Assembly (NCBI GenBank): GCA_963921425.1
Contig: OY992840.1
Coordinates: forward strand, 3,288,501-3,352,500
Source of the DNA: Dryas octopetala
Taxonomy: Eukaryota; Streptophyta; Magnoliopsida; Rosales; Rosaceae
Direction: 5' to 3'
DNA length: 64,000 bases
Under the pieces are notes generated by a model, which ran no database searches, was not told the origin of the DNA, and saw only the letters and a list, made by a program, of their open reading frames with translations. Numbering within the stretch: the first letter of the stretch is position 1; each line of letters begins with the position of its first letter. Position numbers and translations under genes: made by a program. Of the stretch, positions 22,434 to 33,278 are shown piece by piece.

Positions 22434-23862
22434 AAAGAGAGTGAGACTCCCTCGAAAGGAGTCGAACGCTACTTCAAGATAGGAGACAGGGGAAAGGGGG
22501 GCGCAGGGGGTACTCCCCCGCAAGCTATTTTCCTTCAGAAAACCTTGAATGCAATGTCAAAACCATTGGTTGTTTACCCGGCTCGCCATTCCGATAAGGA
22601 ATGGAATAAGAGCCGACCTTACTATAATAAATGTAGTTCATAGATGTTACTCACTCGACTCCTTTCGAGGGAGTCTCACTCTCTTTCAGCTTTCTTCAAG
22701 AATTTCGTAGGTGATGACTGAACCCTTGTGTAGTTTCCCCCCGGTACCTTACGTTCTCGGATCCTCTTTTCTAATGATCCGCGGCTTCGCCAGCTCGCTC
22801 TTTACCAGTAACCATTCTGAAGGGAGGTAGAAGTAAGTGAAAGGGAATGAGCACTCAATAACAATATGAGCAACATAAGGACAAGAAGGCAGTCATTGAT
22901 GGCAGCAAGTCGGGTGGCCATGCAGACCCTACCGGGGTTTGTAGCCCGATACTACTGCGATCGCCGACAAGACAACCACTGCGGAAACGGTGTGGACCAA
23001 GTTAGAGGATCGGCAAGCTATACCTATACTGTGACGGTCGGCTCCATACCCTTAACCGGGGCATTCGGGACAAAAAGGACTCCTTCCGGGGTTTTCTTTG
23101 CGCCCCATGCCCTAAGGGGAGGTGAGACTAGAGCTGGAAGGATAGCCCTCGTTACCAAACGATGCTGGATGGCTCAGCGGGAGGGGGAGGTGCTACAGAA
23201 GCCTTATAAGATATCGTTAGCTTCTCCTTAAGAGAGTCCTTGGGGGATAATAGAAGGGCTAAAAACGTTAGTTTAAGGAGCCTAAGGTATCTCCCTATTT
23301 GAGTGCTATTAAGAAGGGGCTTTCGGCCTATAGTCTTTAGCAGCCCTTTAGGGTTATTCCTTAGGTTAACTACTTATAGTAAGGTCGGCTCTTATTCCAT
23401 TCCTTATCAGAATGGCAAGCCGGGTAAACAACCAATTGTTTTGACATTGCATTCAAGAAAAACAAGGAACCCGAACCCTTATGAGGGAAGACACATTGAG
23501 TCGTTCGGTCACTCCCTCGTATACGCTCCCCCTCTCGCTTTTTGGGCTAACGGGGGAGCTCTATGAGTCCGTTCCCTCACTCCAACTAGAGAGAGAAGTA
23601 AATGACAATCCAGTGGCTATTTATTCTTTTCTTTCTAGTAAGAGACCTTCTTTATGCCGTTCGTGCTCCCCCCGGGATTACTCTCTCTCCCTTAGGAGCT
23701 AGTAAAGAGTTTTCTCTTCGTGTTCCTTACAGTTAGCAACATTCTTTCTAGAAGGAACAGGGCTTGCGGGGGAGTACCCCCTGCGCCCCCCTTTCCCCTG
23801 TCTTCTATCTTGAAGTAGCGTTCGACTCCTTTCGAGGGAGTTTCACTCTCTTTCAGCTTTCT
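22434..23862. repeat. Inverted repeat arms within the inserted block
   Basis: Bases 22,434-22,530 reappear in reverse at about 23,762-23,862, and 22,540-22,628 reappear in reverse at about 23,377-23,463. The arms are about 95-98% identical. Such repeats are typical of recombined plant mitochondrial DNA. Confidence 0.8.
22655..23139 (+). repeat. 485-bp direct repeat, copy 1
   Basis: Matches 23,822-24,306 over the full 485 bp with about six differences (roughly 99% identity). It contains a frame starting MSNIRTRRQSLMAASRVAMQ of unknown nature. Confidence 0.9.
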
Positions 23863-24306
23863 TCAAGAATTTCGTAGGTGATGACTGAACCCTTGTGTAG
23901 TTTCCCCCCGGTACCTTACGTTCTCGGATCCTCTTTTCTAATGATCCGCGGCTTCTCCAGCTCGCTCTTTACCAGTAACCATTCTGAAGGGAGGTAGAAG
24001 TAAGTGAAAGGGAATGAGCACTCAATAACAATATGAGCAACATAAGGACAAGAAGGCAGTCATTGATGGCAGCAAGTCGGGTGGCCATGCAGACCCTACC
24101 GGGGTTTATAGCCCGATACTACTGCGATCGCCGACAAGACAACCACTGCGGAAACGGTGTGGACCAAGTTAGAGGATCGGCAAGCTATACCTATACTGTG
24201 ACGGTCGGCTCCATACCTTTAACCGGGGCATTCGGGACAAAAAAGACTCATTCCGGGGTTTTCTTTGCGCCCCATGCCCTAAGGGGAGGTGAGACTAGAG
24301 CTGGAA
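23822..24306 (+). repeat. 485-bp direct repeat, copy 2
   Basis: Second copy of 22,655-23,139. Most differences from copy 1 are C-to-T or G-to-A, as expected from deamination of methylated cytosine in nuclear DNA. The inserted block ends exactly where this copy ends. Confidence 0.9.
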
Positions 24307-24400
24307 TATCTGAATAAAAACGTTGGCCATATAAGCACCCAATTGACAGGCTCCACATTGGTACCGTACAAGACCGTCGCACCAAGTGGACCGTCTACAT

Positions 24401-24640
24401 AACCTTCCACCCGCACCGTCGCAACGCCGTCATACGAGTGGACTTATAGTGGCCCTTGTACCGTCGATTCGCCGTCGTATAATAAGCCAAATTGTCGTAC
24501 ATGCACGTAGACTCTAAACCTTCCACTCGCACCGACGCAACGCCGTCATGCAAGTGGACTTACGGTGGCCCTTGTACCGTCGATTCGCCGTCGTACAATA
24601 AGCCAAAGTGTCGTACGTGCACGTAGACTACCCCCAAAGT
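24401..24640. repeat. 116-bp tandem repeat in LTR F1
   Basis: Two copies start at 24,401 and 24,517 with AACCTTCCAC; the repeated text includes CAACGCCGTCAT and TTGTACCGTCGATTCGCCGT. A partial third unit follows. It abuts the probable mitochondrial insert. Confidence 0.85.
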
Positions 24641-27552
24641 GTCGTACGTGTACCGTTTAAACATTTGATAACCCTTAAGCTCTAAAACTTAAAACGTTTA
24701 TAACAAAACTTTTATATATAACATAAGTACTCATAATAGTTCAAATATAATCCTTTATTTTCCAAATCGATAAGTTTTCGAGTTATTTTACTGAATAAAT
24801 CCCAAACTTAAAAAGAAACTTGTCCGAGGCTCACTTCGATTCGGAAAGCTCGTCCTAGAGTGAAATCGGTATTAACAAGGTCTCAACTTGTCACAATTCA
24901 CTAACAACAAGACCATTAACTTTTATTACTATTCCAAATGTTCAATCAATATCTAACTTATCATCAATGCACCAAATATTTTCCGTTATTTCAATTTAAC
25001 AGCAAGACCATCCTCAATTCAACATCTCTAGATTGATCCCCCAAGATTATAACCAAATCATCATATTCAATTTAGTTAATCCATGTAAACCATGTTCACT
25101 CACCAAAAAGATTAGTTATATTGACACAACAAAATGAAAGATTTTCCAAATTTATTCAATCTGTCCAATAATGTCAACGACCACACTCGAATTTAGAAAT
25201 CACAATCAACGGATATAATATAAAACAATAGCTGGAAATAGGGTCGATCGCCACAAACGTTGGCTACCCACACCAAATTTCCCACTCAAACCAACATTTC
25301 AAAGTTCTCATGTGCATTCCACAATCAATTAAAACCAACAACTATTTTAAATTCATTTAACCGTGTATTCAATTATCAATCCATAATCAGCAAAACCATT
25401 AACATCAGTATATCATCAATCAAATAGGCAATCCATAGCAATCCATATAGTGCACTGGCAGCGTCATCAAGTGATACCCATCGTCTAATTTATTCCTTTC
25501 TCTTTTTACCAGTTCATTTTCTTCTCATTTTACCATTGCCCTGGTTATTTGGACCAGTGTCGTGTTTACGAGCTTTCATCGACGGTCACAACTAACCGCC
25601 TCGGATTAAGGCAACCGAGTACACCCCGCACTAGCGGATCTTGATCGAGTTTAGGATCTTTCACCCAAGGGAGATACAGTCCCTGCTTACTTTTCAAACC
25701 TGGGCATCCAGTCTACATTTTACCATCAACTTCCAATTTCCTTTCACATAAACACATTTCTTTCAAACTTCACATCAATATTTCATATCACTTATCAAAT
25801 GCAATTAAATATCAGTGCATTACTTTTTTTCAAATCAATTCTATTCAAAATGCTTTTCAAACTTCCTTTTAACAACAAGGATTTCATTCATTATGCTTAG
25901 ACTATCAAATAATAATGACATCACAATTCAACACCAAGTTATCCAGATACTCGTCCTTTCAAATCACCCAAAAGAATAATAATGACATAATATTCAATTC
26001 TTTTAGATGCCGAGAATTTACATTATCAATTAATCATGTAAATCATAATTCAATACCCAAATAATCTCAAATAAATCATTTTCTCAATTTAATCACATGT
26101 ATTCGTTATGCATCACCAACAAATTATATCATTCCAAATAATCTCCAAGCACCCACATCATAACCAAAACAGCATCAATTCAATCAAATAACCAAATTCC
26201 ATGCACCCCAGAATTCACATCAATGCATTCCACAGTATTAGCAATTTATATAAGTAATACTTATACTCAATTGAAAACAACTCAACATAAATATTCATAA
26301 CTAAAGCTCTTTCATGGCACCATTGCTCGGATATCAAATCCAGCAGCATAACAACAGCGGGAATGAAATTTCCTGAATTCGTATACCTGTTAAGACCAGA
26401 CAACCAACATTTAAATATTCAGGGTTCACAATTTGGCTATTCAACGACCGAAATGGACAGTAACCACCATGCACGGTGGCTGCCCAGCCCCAACTACACA
26501 CAACACTCGGCCTCTAGAAGTCCTAGGGAGGCTGATTAACAAGAAAAACCACCCAACTCGCCGCCAAAAGTGGCGGAGCCGACGGTGGCAGCGGCGGCAC
26601 ATAAAAAAAAAATGATTTTTCAACTGAAAATCAACCCAAATTCAACCTAGGCACTTCAATTGGATGAAAAACAACTCAGAAAACATTCAAATAGACTCAA
26701 TTCAAAGTCAACCCGAAATGGGGTCAAACCCCATAAATTCAATTTTCTAATTTCACAAAATTGACCAATCAAACCAAGGGGGAAACAAAACCCATACCTC
26801 GAGGGTCGTTTTTGACAACTGGACCGACGACCAAAATTCGCCGGAAATGGCCGGAATCGACGGTGGAATCTGGCGGCCTTGAGTTGTCGATTCGCTGTCG
26901 TGGGAGGTCGCTGGAGCAAAGGAGTGGCACAGCTGAACTCGCTGGAGCCTGGGAAAGGAGACCCAAGTAGTTCGGCGTCGTAACTCCGTCGGCAAACGCG
27001 GATCGCCGACAAGGATGTTTTCTGTCTTGCGCCAATTCTCCGTCTACGGTGGTCGGCCGGTGATAAGGAGGGCCCCTGGAGGTCGGTGACGGCGAGAGGA
27101 ACTCGCTGGTGCCCGCCGTTGGTCGAGGGGTGGCCGAATGGCGAAACTGCCCAGGGGAGAGGGCATGCGGAGAGAGAGAGAAGGGAGACGCGGGGGGAGA
27201 GGAGAGAGAGAGCGTCCCAGAAATTTCTGGATTTTGGGTATTTAAAATCCACTCATACAAAATTATGAAATTGCCCTTTCCTTCAAATGCCTGTAACTTT
27301 CAAGCTGTAACTCCGATTGACGCGTGCCGCGTGTCTACGAACTCGTGGGTTCGAAACCTACCTAACTAGTCCAAAGTCAAAATTAAAAGCCCATTTATTT
27401 TAACAGTCAACTTTTGGGTCTAGCCCAAATTAAAACAAAAATTAAAATTAAATCAAAACCTTTTAAATTCCAAATAAATTCTTAAAATCCTTAAAATAAA
27501 TTCTCAAAATATTTAAAATAAATCTTTGAAAAATACGGGGTCTTACATTCTA

Positions 27553-28256
27553 AGCCCTCAATTTCTTGTGCCTTGTCGCAAGATGGTTGCTGTTGGTGTC
27601 ATGAGTTATTTTCTTGAGGAGAAGACAAAGCTTAAAAGTATCTTGAGTGTTAGTACAAGAGTGTCTCTCACTACGGATACTTAGACCTCCATTCAAAATA
27701 TTAATAACATGGTGCTTACCGCCTGTTTTATTGATGATAATTGGAATTTTCACAAACGGATTCTCTTCTTTTGTCAAATTGCCATCCATAAGGGTGACAC
27801 AATTGCCAAAGCTTTGGAAAAGTGTTTGTTGAGGGATGGAGATCGAAGATTTTTACTATTGCGGTAGATAATGTCACAGCAATGACAAGGCCATTGGAAT
27901 TTTTAAGGGAAGGCTTGCTAGAAGTATAAGACTCGTGTATAATGGAGCTCATTTGTACATGTGGTGTTGTTGCCATGTCCTAAATTTAATTATACAAGAT
28001 GAGATGAGCACTTTAAATGACTCAATTCAACCAATTAGATTGGGGGTTAAGTGGGTAAGATCATCACCGCAAAGGCTTTAGAAATTTAGAGAATTTGCCC
28101 ATGGTGAAGGCATATGAGGGCTTTCAATTGTATGCATAGACGTGTGTACTCGGTGGAACTCCACTTATCTTATGTTGGAACAAGCTTTGAAGTTTTCTAG
28201 GGTGTTTGATAGGTTAGGCCTCATGGACTCAGAGTTCCAAGACTGCTTCAAGGAGC
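27553..28256 (+). pseudogene. hAT1 transposase, central part
   Basis: Reading resumes in the frame left at 21,107 and gives LSPQFLVPCRKMVAVGVMSY, RVSLTTDT-TSIQNINNMVL, then NWNFHKRILFF and IHKGDTIAKALEKCLL, the RNase-H-like catalytic region of Ac-type transposases. A frameshift follows near 27,840-27,890, after which come YMWCCCHVLNLIIQDEMSTL and RWNSTYLMLEQALKFSRVFD. There is an in-frame stop in place of the Trp of the TDTWTS motif and others later. It is cut at 28,256 by the family G LTR. Confidence 0.8.
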
Positions 28257-29634
28257 ATGACTATAACGCCTTAAAAATTTCCTGCACTTAATTTTGAGTT
28301 TATAGAAATTTTTCAGGAAATTGTTTGGAGTTCTTAGTGATTTTCTGGGGTTTATTTAAGGTTATTAGTATTTATCAATTATTTTTAAGAAATTAAAAAA
28401 ACACACTTTTATTAGGTTTTTGCTATCAATTGAATAAATAGTTGGACACCTTGATTTCGCAGTTTGAGACCTTAGTTTCATAGTACTCGACGAGACAATT
28501 CCAACGGGACTAAGAAAACATTTTTACAACGCACAAATTTCCTGTAGTGATTTTTGGAAGTTAAATTAGAATTTTTGAATTAAGTAATTGGATAAAATAG
28601 GTAAACATGCACTTTCGAGGACATTTCTAATTGTTTAAAGAAAACATGCAAATCGTTGGAGAAACTAAGAATATGAGGAGATAGTACAGAACGTCACGAA
28701 CGACATCATACCCTCGGATTACACTACGAACCACGAGATAATTTTTGGTGAATTTCAGAAGATAATTGAGAAAGGACAAAAGAAAAATAAAAAATAAAAC
28801 ATAAAACAAGGATCGCGATCTCTGCCGTCGATCGAAGATTCGACAGTCGAGTATCGCCCAAGAAAAATATGTGCTACTTAAGTTACCACCTCGGCTAGGT
28901 GGCCAAGGGTTGCACCACCATGTCGCATGGCAGAAAACTGGGCTATGAGAGCTCGACATAACCACCAAGAGCTCGGAAGGCTATTACCCAACCTATAAAT
29001 ACCGGCCTCCTCACCTTATTTACTTCACCCCAGCCTTGAGAAATCACTCTCCTCTCAAGCTTTTGCTCTGTTCTATTTCTTCTCTTTAGGGTTTGATCCC
29101 CTATTCTGTTTTGGTTGAGTTGTTTTCAACCAAACCTAGGCCGATAGCGCAGAAGCTCTATCGGCCAGGTTTGGTAAGATTTCTTAGATCGATCCCTAAT
29201 CCCTAGTTAAGTTTCTTTTAAATTATGTATTCATTAGGCTTTAATCTTGTGATATTTCTAAGTTGAGGATCCTTTGATTTGGAAGTTAAGTTAATGAGGT
29301 CCATAACCGAGTAGCTACTTCTAAACCTCTCCTTTTAAGTTGGATTATTGGCATGATTAGCTAAAGTTGCATTTGTAATAAGATTACCAATTATGCATAA
29401 CAAACTGAATTATAGAATTGCTACAAATTAGTTAGACAATTAGGTAGCATGTAATTAAAGTAACAAGTTGGAATTTATTTACTTTACTTGCACTTCAAGA
29501 AACTGGACTTATCTGTTAATCAATCAACTTCATAACGGATTGAGGCTACCCTATTAAAGTAACCGAATGACGTGATGTCGAGGTCAGTGCGTGAGCATAT
29601 AGGCGTTGGACACTAGGCTCAAGCTCCTTAGCTT

Positions 29635-29942
29635 GTAAATATATAACCGACAGAAAAGTGGGCTAGTCCAACCAATCTTGCTTGCACAATGGAAATAGCC
29701 ACCAGATTATCTCTCCATCGAATCAAATTAGCCAAAGGTGTGCGTTCATGAGCCCATGCTAAAGTTTCAATCAATTCTTGCCAATATCCATGCCAGGAAA
29801 TTAAGAACATAAATCCAGTAGCCCAAACAAGATGTCCAAATAAGAACATCCATGCCCATACTGATAAACTATTCATACCAAAAGGGTTATATCCATTGAT
29901 AAGTTGTGAAGAGTTTAACGATAGATAATCTCTTAACCATCC
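29635..29942 (-). pseudogene. psaB: Chloroplast psaB fragment (NUPT)
   Basis: The - strand encodes [60 protein letters not shown] and [18 protein letters not shown]. This is near the C-terminus of PsaB, a photosystem I reaction-centre core subunit normally encoded in the plastid. About 100 of its roughly 734 residues are present, with a few substitutions, and neither end of the gene is included. It is a transferred fragment without function, embedded in LTR G sequence. Confidence 0.9.
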
Positions 29943-31182
29943 ATGCCTTGACCTAGTCATTTTGTTGGACTTTAACAAGTTAACCTCCAGACTTAAATTA
30001 AAACCGAACTTGAGTAGAAATCTTAGGCCCAGAAAGTACAGAGATTCTATCTTAGTAGACTGGTCTCTGGAATTTTCTGGGAACGTATGACTGAAAGGAA
30101 ATATCATGCTGAAATTCTGTCAAAATTTACTTTTGACTAAATTATTGTCGGACTTGGACTTTCCAATTACCTAAAGGAGAAGTCGAGAAGTTGAGAAGTT
30201 GGTGCTGTTGGATTGCGTTATCAGGTTAAACTTGGACTCAAGGTAAGAAGAATCCTCACTCTGTCTATGAGACTTTTATTGTGTATATGTATGATAATAA
30301 ATATTGTTGCGTGCAAAAATGTATTGTTTTTGCTTGTCATATCGTATGGATTTTCTTATATTAACTGTTTGATGATTTAATAGTAAAGAGTTGTATTTTT
30401 ATAACCTTGGATTCAATTCCCTAAACTTTCGGAAGGATTTGTACAAACGAGCTAGTCGAATGTTCGATATGGAGGCTAGCTTATGGGGTACTTATCAGAG
30501 ATGGCTACTCTTGCTACGATACCAAACATTGCTTGGTAAGCATAGTTGTGCATTGACGTGTTCGATCGTCAAGTAAGTTCCGATTATCGAGTACTCACAA
30601 AACGTTTGCGAAAGACTTCAGGCTTATATTCAAAGGTTGTGGAAAATTCAACTATCATTATTGTACGTTGCTAGTTTTATCTTTTCAACTGTTTTCCTTC
30701 ACTGACCATAAATTTATATCTATTAAATATTTTAACCTACTACTTTCAAACCTAGCCAGGGTCTCCCGAAGGGAAGCTACACTTTAAGAAAAATTTGTTT
30801 GGGCGACCAATGTAAATTCGTTGCCTAAAACCCAACAAGTTTGAGCGACACATGATTTCTACGACGAACATCACCATTGTCGCCCAAACCGACATTTGGG
30901 CGACGAAAATGTTGCGTCGCCCAAAGTTACGCGCAAAAATGGCCTTGAAGGCATACTTTGGGTGACGACTAAGTAGTTTCATCGCCTAATGTTGCTTGGA
31001 GCAACGAAATAATGTTTGTCACCTAAGGTTGCTTGGAGCGACATAGCCATTTCAAAGCCCAAAGTGACATTAGGCAACGAAACCAACCTGTCGTCGCCTA
31101 AGGGTACTTTGGGTGACGAACTAGCTTCGTTGCCCAAAGGTCTTAAATGCATTTTTGTGTGCATTTTTATGCATGTATAAAC

Positions 31183-31685
31183 ATACATCTTGATCGTGTT
31201 TCCAACAATCCGAACCATTTATTTTTTAATTCCCCACTTGAAGATCATCCTTGCAAAAATTTATCTCAATCGGAGATGTAGAAGTTAGATAATGGTGGCG
31301 AACTTATGAACAATCGTGGATTTTCTAATGCTAATCGAACGGTTAGATGAATTTTGATTTGACCGATTTTTTACAGGGATGATGTTTGAGTACAAATGAA
31401 GAAAATGAATGGCTCCGATCGTTGAAATCACGTTGTGGTTTTCACAATTATTGAAACGATAAGGTTTCAATGAAAGAGCTCATAGAATTATACTCTTCAA
31501 GTGTTGAAACCATTCATTTATATATATAAGGTCACATCTCGATCGTGATTTCAAAGATCCGAACTATTCATTTATTAGTTCCTCACTCAAAGATCATTTG
31601 TCCAAAAAATTAGGTCAATTAGAGATGTAGAAGTTAGGTATTGGAGCTCGAATGTATAAACGATCGTGGATTCCTAATTTAAAGG
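31183..31685. repeat. About 349-bp period direct repeat in the CACTA element
   Basis: The block at about 31,185-31,330 (GATCGTG...AATCCGAACC..., GGAGATGTAGAAGTTAG) recurs at about 31,534-31,680 with GATCGTGATTTC and AGAGATGTAGAAGTTAGG. Identity is roughly 75-80%. Confidence 0.7.
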
Positions 31686-32426
31686 TTCTTAGGCGGTAAA
31701 ATGATTGTTTGGGCGATGACTGAGTCGTCGCCAAAAGAAGCAAAAGATGGTTTGGACGACTTCGTTGCCTAAGTGCATCAGGATTTTTAATCCCTTTTCT
31801 CTTTCTCTTTTCTAATTTGTGTGAAAACTTTCATCTCTCTCATCTCTCATCTACCTGCCCCGGTGCCGGTGCCGGCCTCCTCCCCATCTCTCTTATCTCC
31901 CTCCTCTCTTTCTCCCTCCTCTCATTCTCCCTCATCTCTCTCTATTTCCCCAGAAACCCACCCCCGAAATCCCCACGACCCAGAAACCCCCAACCCACCC
32001 CCGAAACCACCACAACCTAGAAATCCCCAAAACCCACCCAGAAACCTAGAAATCCCACCCCACCTGAAGCCCATCCCAACTCTTTCTCAATGAAATCCCC
32101 AATTGAACCCAGAAATCCCACCACACCTGAACCCACCCCAACTCTCTCCCACCGAAACCCCAGCCCACCCCAGCCCACCCTAGCCCAGCCCACCCCAGCC
32201 CAGCCCAGAAAAGCCGAAACCCACTCCACTGCAATTGGCGGGTTTTCTGAATTTTTTTTTTTTGGTGTTATTTTAAAAAAATTTGTGGTTTTTTCTTTTG
32301 TTTTTTGTTTTTTTCATTTGTAGGTTTTTCTTTTTTGTGTAATTTTCTGATTTTTTGCATCTTGATAATTTTGTTTTGTAGGAATTGAGGAATTGCGAAG
32401 TTTTGAGGTAAATTGTTTAATGTTTC

Positions 32427-32668
32427 ATAATTGTTAAAATTTATTAGTTTGTATGCTTGTTAATAATTATAAAATTTATTAGTTAGTTTGTATGTTTTTA
32501 ATTATAAAAATTATTAGTTAGTTTGTATGTTTTTAACTATAAAATTTATTAGTTAGTTTGTATGTTTTTAATTGTAAAATTTATTAGTTTTTATGTTTTT
32601 AATTATAAAATTTATTAGTTAGTTGTATGTTTTTAATTGTAAAATTTATTAATTAGTTTGTATGTTAA
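32427..32668. repeat. About 39-bp AT-rich tandem repeat, six copies
   Basis: Units of the form AAAATTTATTAGTTAGTTTG followed by TATGTTTTTAATTAT. It lies between the proline-rich leader and the coding part of the CACTA element. Confidence 0.85.
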
Positions 32669-32964
32669 ATTTAGTTTAGTTGTAAAAATTAGCTGTATTT
32701 TGAAATTTATTTCACTTATTAAATATATATCCTTGGGGTAAAAATATATATATTTAGCGGGATGGTGAGGAATTGAGGAATTGCAAAGTTATCTAGATAT
32801 CTATATATTGAACTAGTTGTGCGAAGTTATCAGTGGATAACTTTGTCTAATGCGTTCAACTTGAATATATCTTCGAGAGTCTGTTGGACACGCGCGTAGA
32901 CGCAATGCGTGACTGCGCTCCAATATTGATTTTTGAATTGTCCAATTTATCCATAGACAGTTTG

Positions 32965-33184
32965 GAAATGCACAATTATGTGTTGTGGTTAGCGGTTCAC
33001 GTGACGTGGTTTCGATCAGGGGAATTTTGGTGCCATCTCCTAATGTTCTTCGAGTGCATACTAGATATTGATTTTTAATATCTACATCTTGCACTTCGAG
33101 AACCATAGGGAGATGCTGCCGAAATTTTTCCTGATCGAACCCACGTCACATGAATTGCTAACCACAAGACATAATTGTGCATTC
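32965..33184. repeat. 220-bp hairpin in the CACTA element
   Basis: Two arms of about 105 bp are reverse complements at roughly 80-85% with a loop of about 7 bp near 33,074. The outer edges are GAAATGCACAATTATG and CATAATTGTGCATTC; the inner edges are GTGCATACTAGATATT and AATATCTACATCTTGCAC. It lies just before the transposase-associated coding exon. Confidence 0.85.
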
Positions 33185-33278
33185 TTGAATGGGAGAGGGA
33201 CCTTACCGGAGGCATAAGGAGACGAAGAAGGGTGACACATCTTTTGTCTAATTGTCGTATAATATGGAAACAAGCATT

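Larger units (their letters stand above)
22000..24306. other. Probable mitochondrial DNA insertion (NUMT)
   Basis: This block is markedly GC-richer than the LTR around it and has the look of plant mitochondrial intergenic DNA: blocks such as GGGGGTACTCCCCCGCAAGC and GATCCGCGGCTTCGCCAG, with large direct and inverted repeats. It holds open frames of up to 121 residues that I do not recognise and that occur twice because the DNA is duplicated. The right edge coincides with the end of a repeat copy at 24,306; the left edge near 22,000 is judged from base composition. Origin is inferred from style only. Confidence 0.55.
21113..27547 (-). mobile_element. LTR family F copy F1, with organellar insert
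   Basis: The outer ends are TGTAACGCCCC and GGGTCTTACA, flanked on both sides by TTCTA (21,108-21,112 and 27,548-27,552), a perfect 5-bp target duplication. Reverse orientation. It aligns with the 3.1-kb solo LTR at 36,580-39,659 in its U3 part (shared word GACACGCGGCACGCGTCAAT), its GC-rich leader and its AT-rich tail. It has no retroviral coding parts of its own, so it looks like a lone LTR enlarged by inserted DNA. The extra length is mostly the probable mitochondrial insert at 22.0-24.3 kb. Confidence 0.8.

Noticed and set aside
22866-23231. A nuclear protein-coding gene
   Set aside because: The frame is duplicated together with its flanking DNA, sits in an organellar-like block and has no plant nuclear promoter or splice context.
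24343-24660. CRISPR-like array
   Set aside because: A two-copy 116-bp tandem repeat with no spacers, in plant nuclear DNA; CRISPR does not apply.
26656-27260. Overlapping open frames of 163-198 residues on the - strand (and + strand frames) rich in Pro, Ser and Arg
   Set aside because: They lie in the GC-rich leader of LTR F1; the same region in F2 (36,960-37,490) gives frames that do not conserve the protein. Composition, not coding.
31817-32234. Proline-rich frames on + and tryptophan/glycine-rich frames on -
   Set aside because: Low-complexity C-rich leader of the CACTA element; readable in many frames with no domain.
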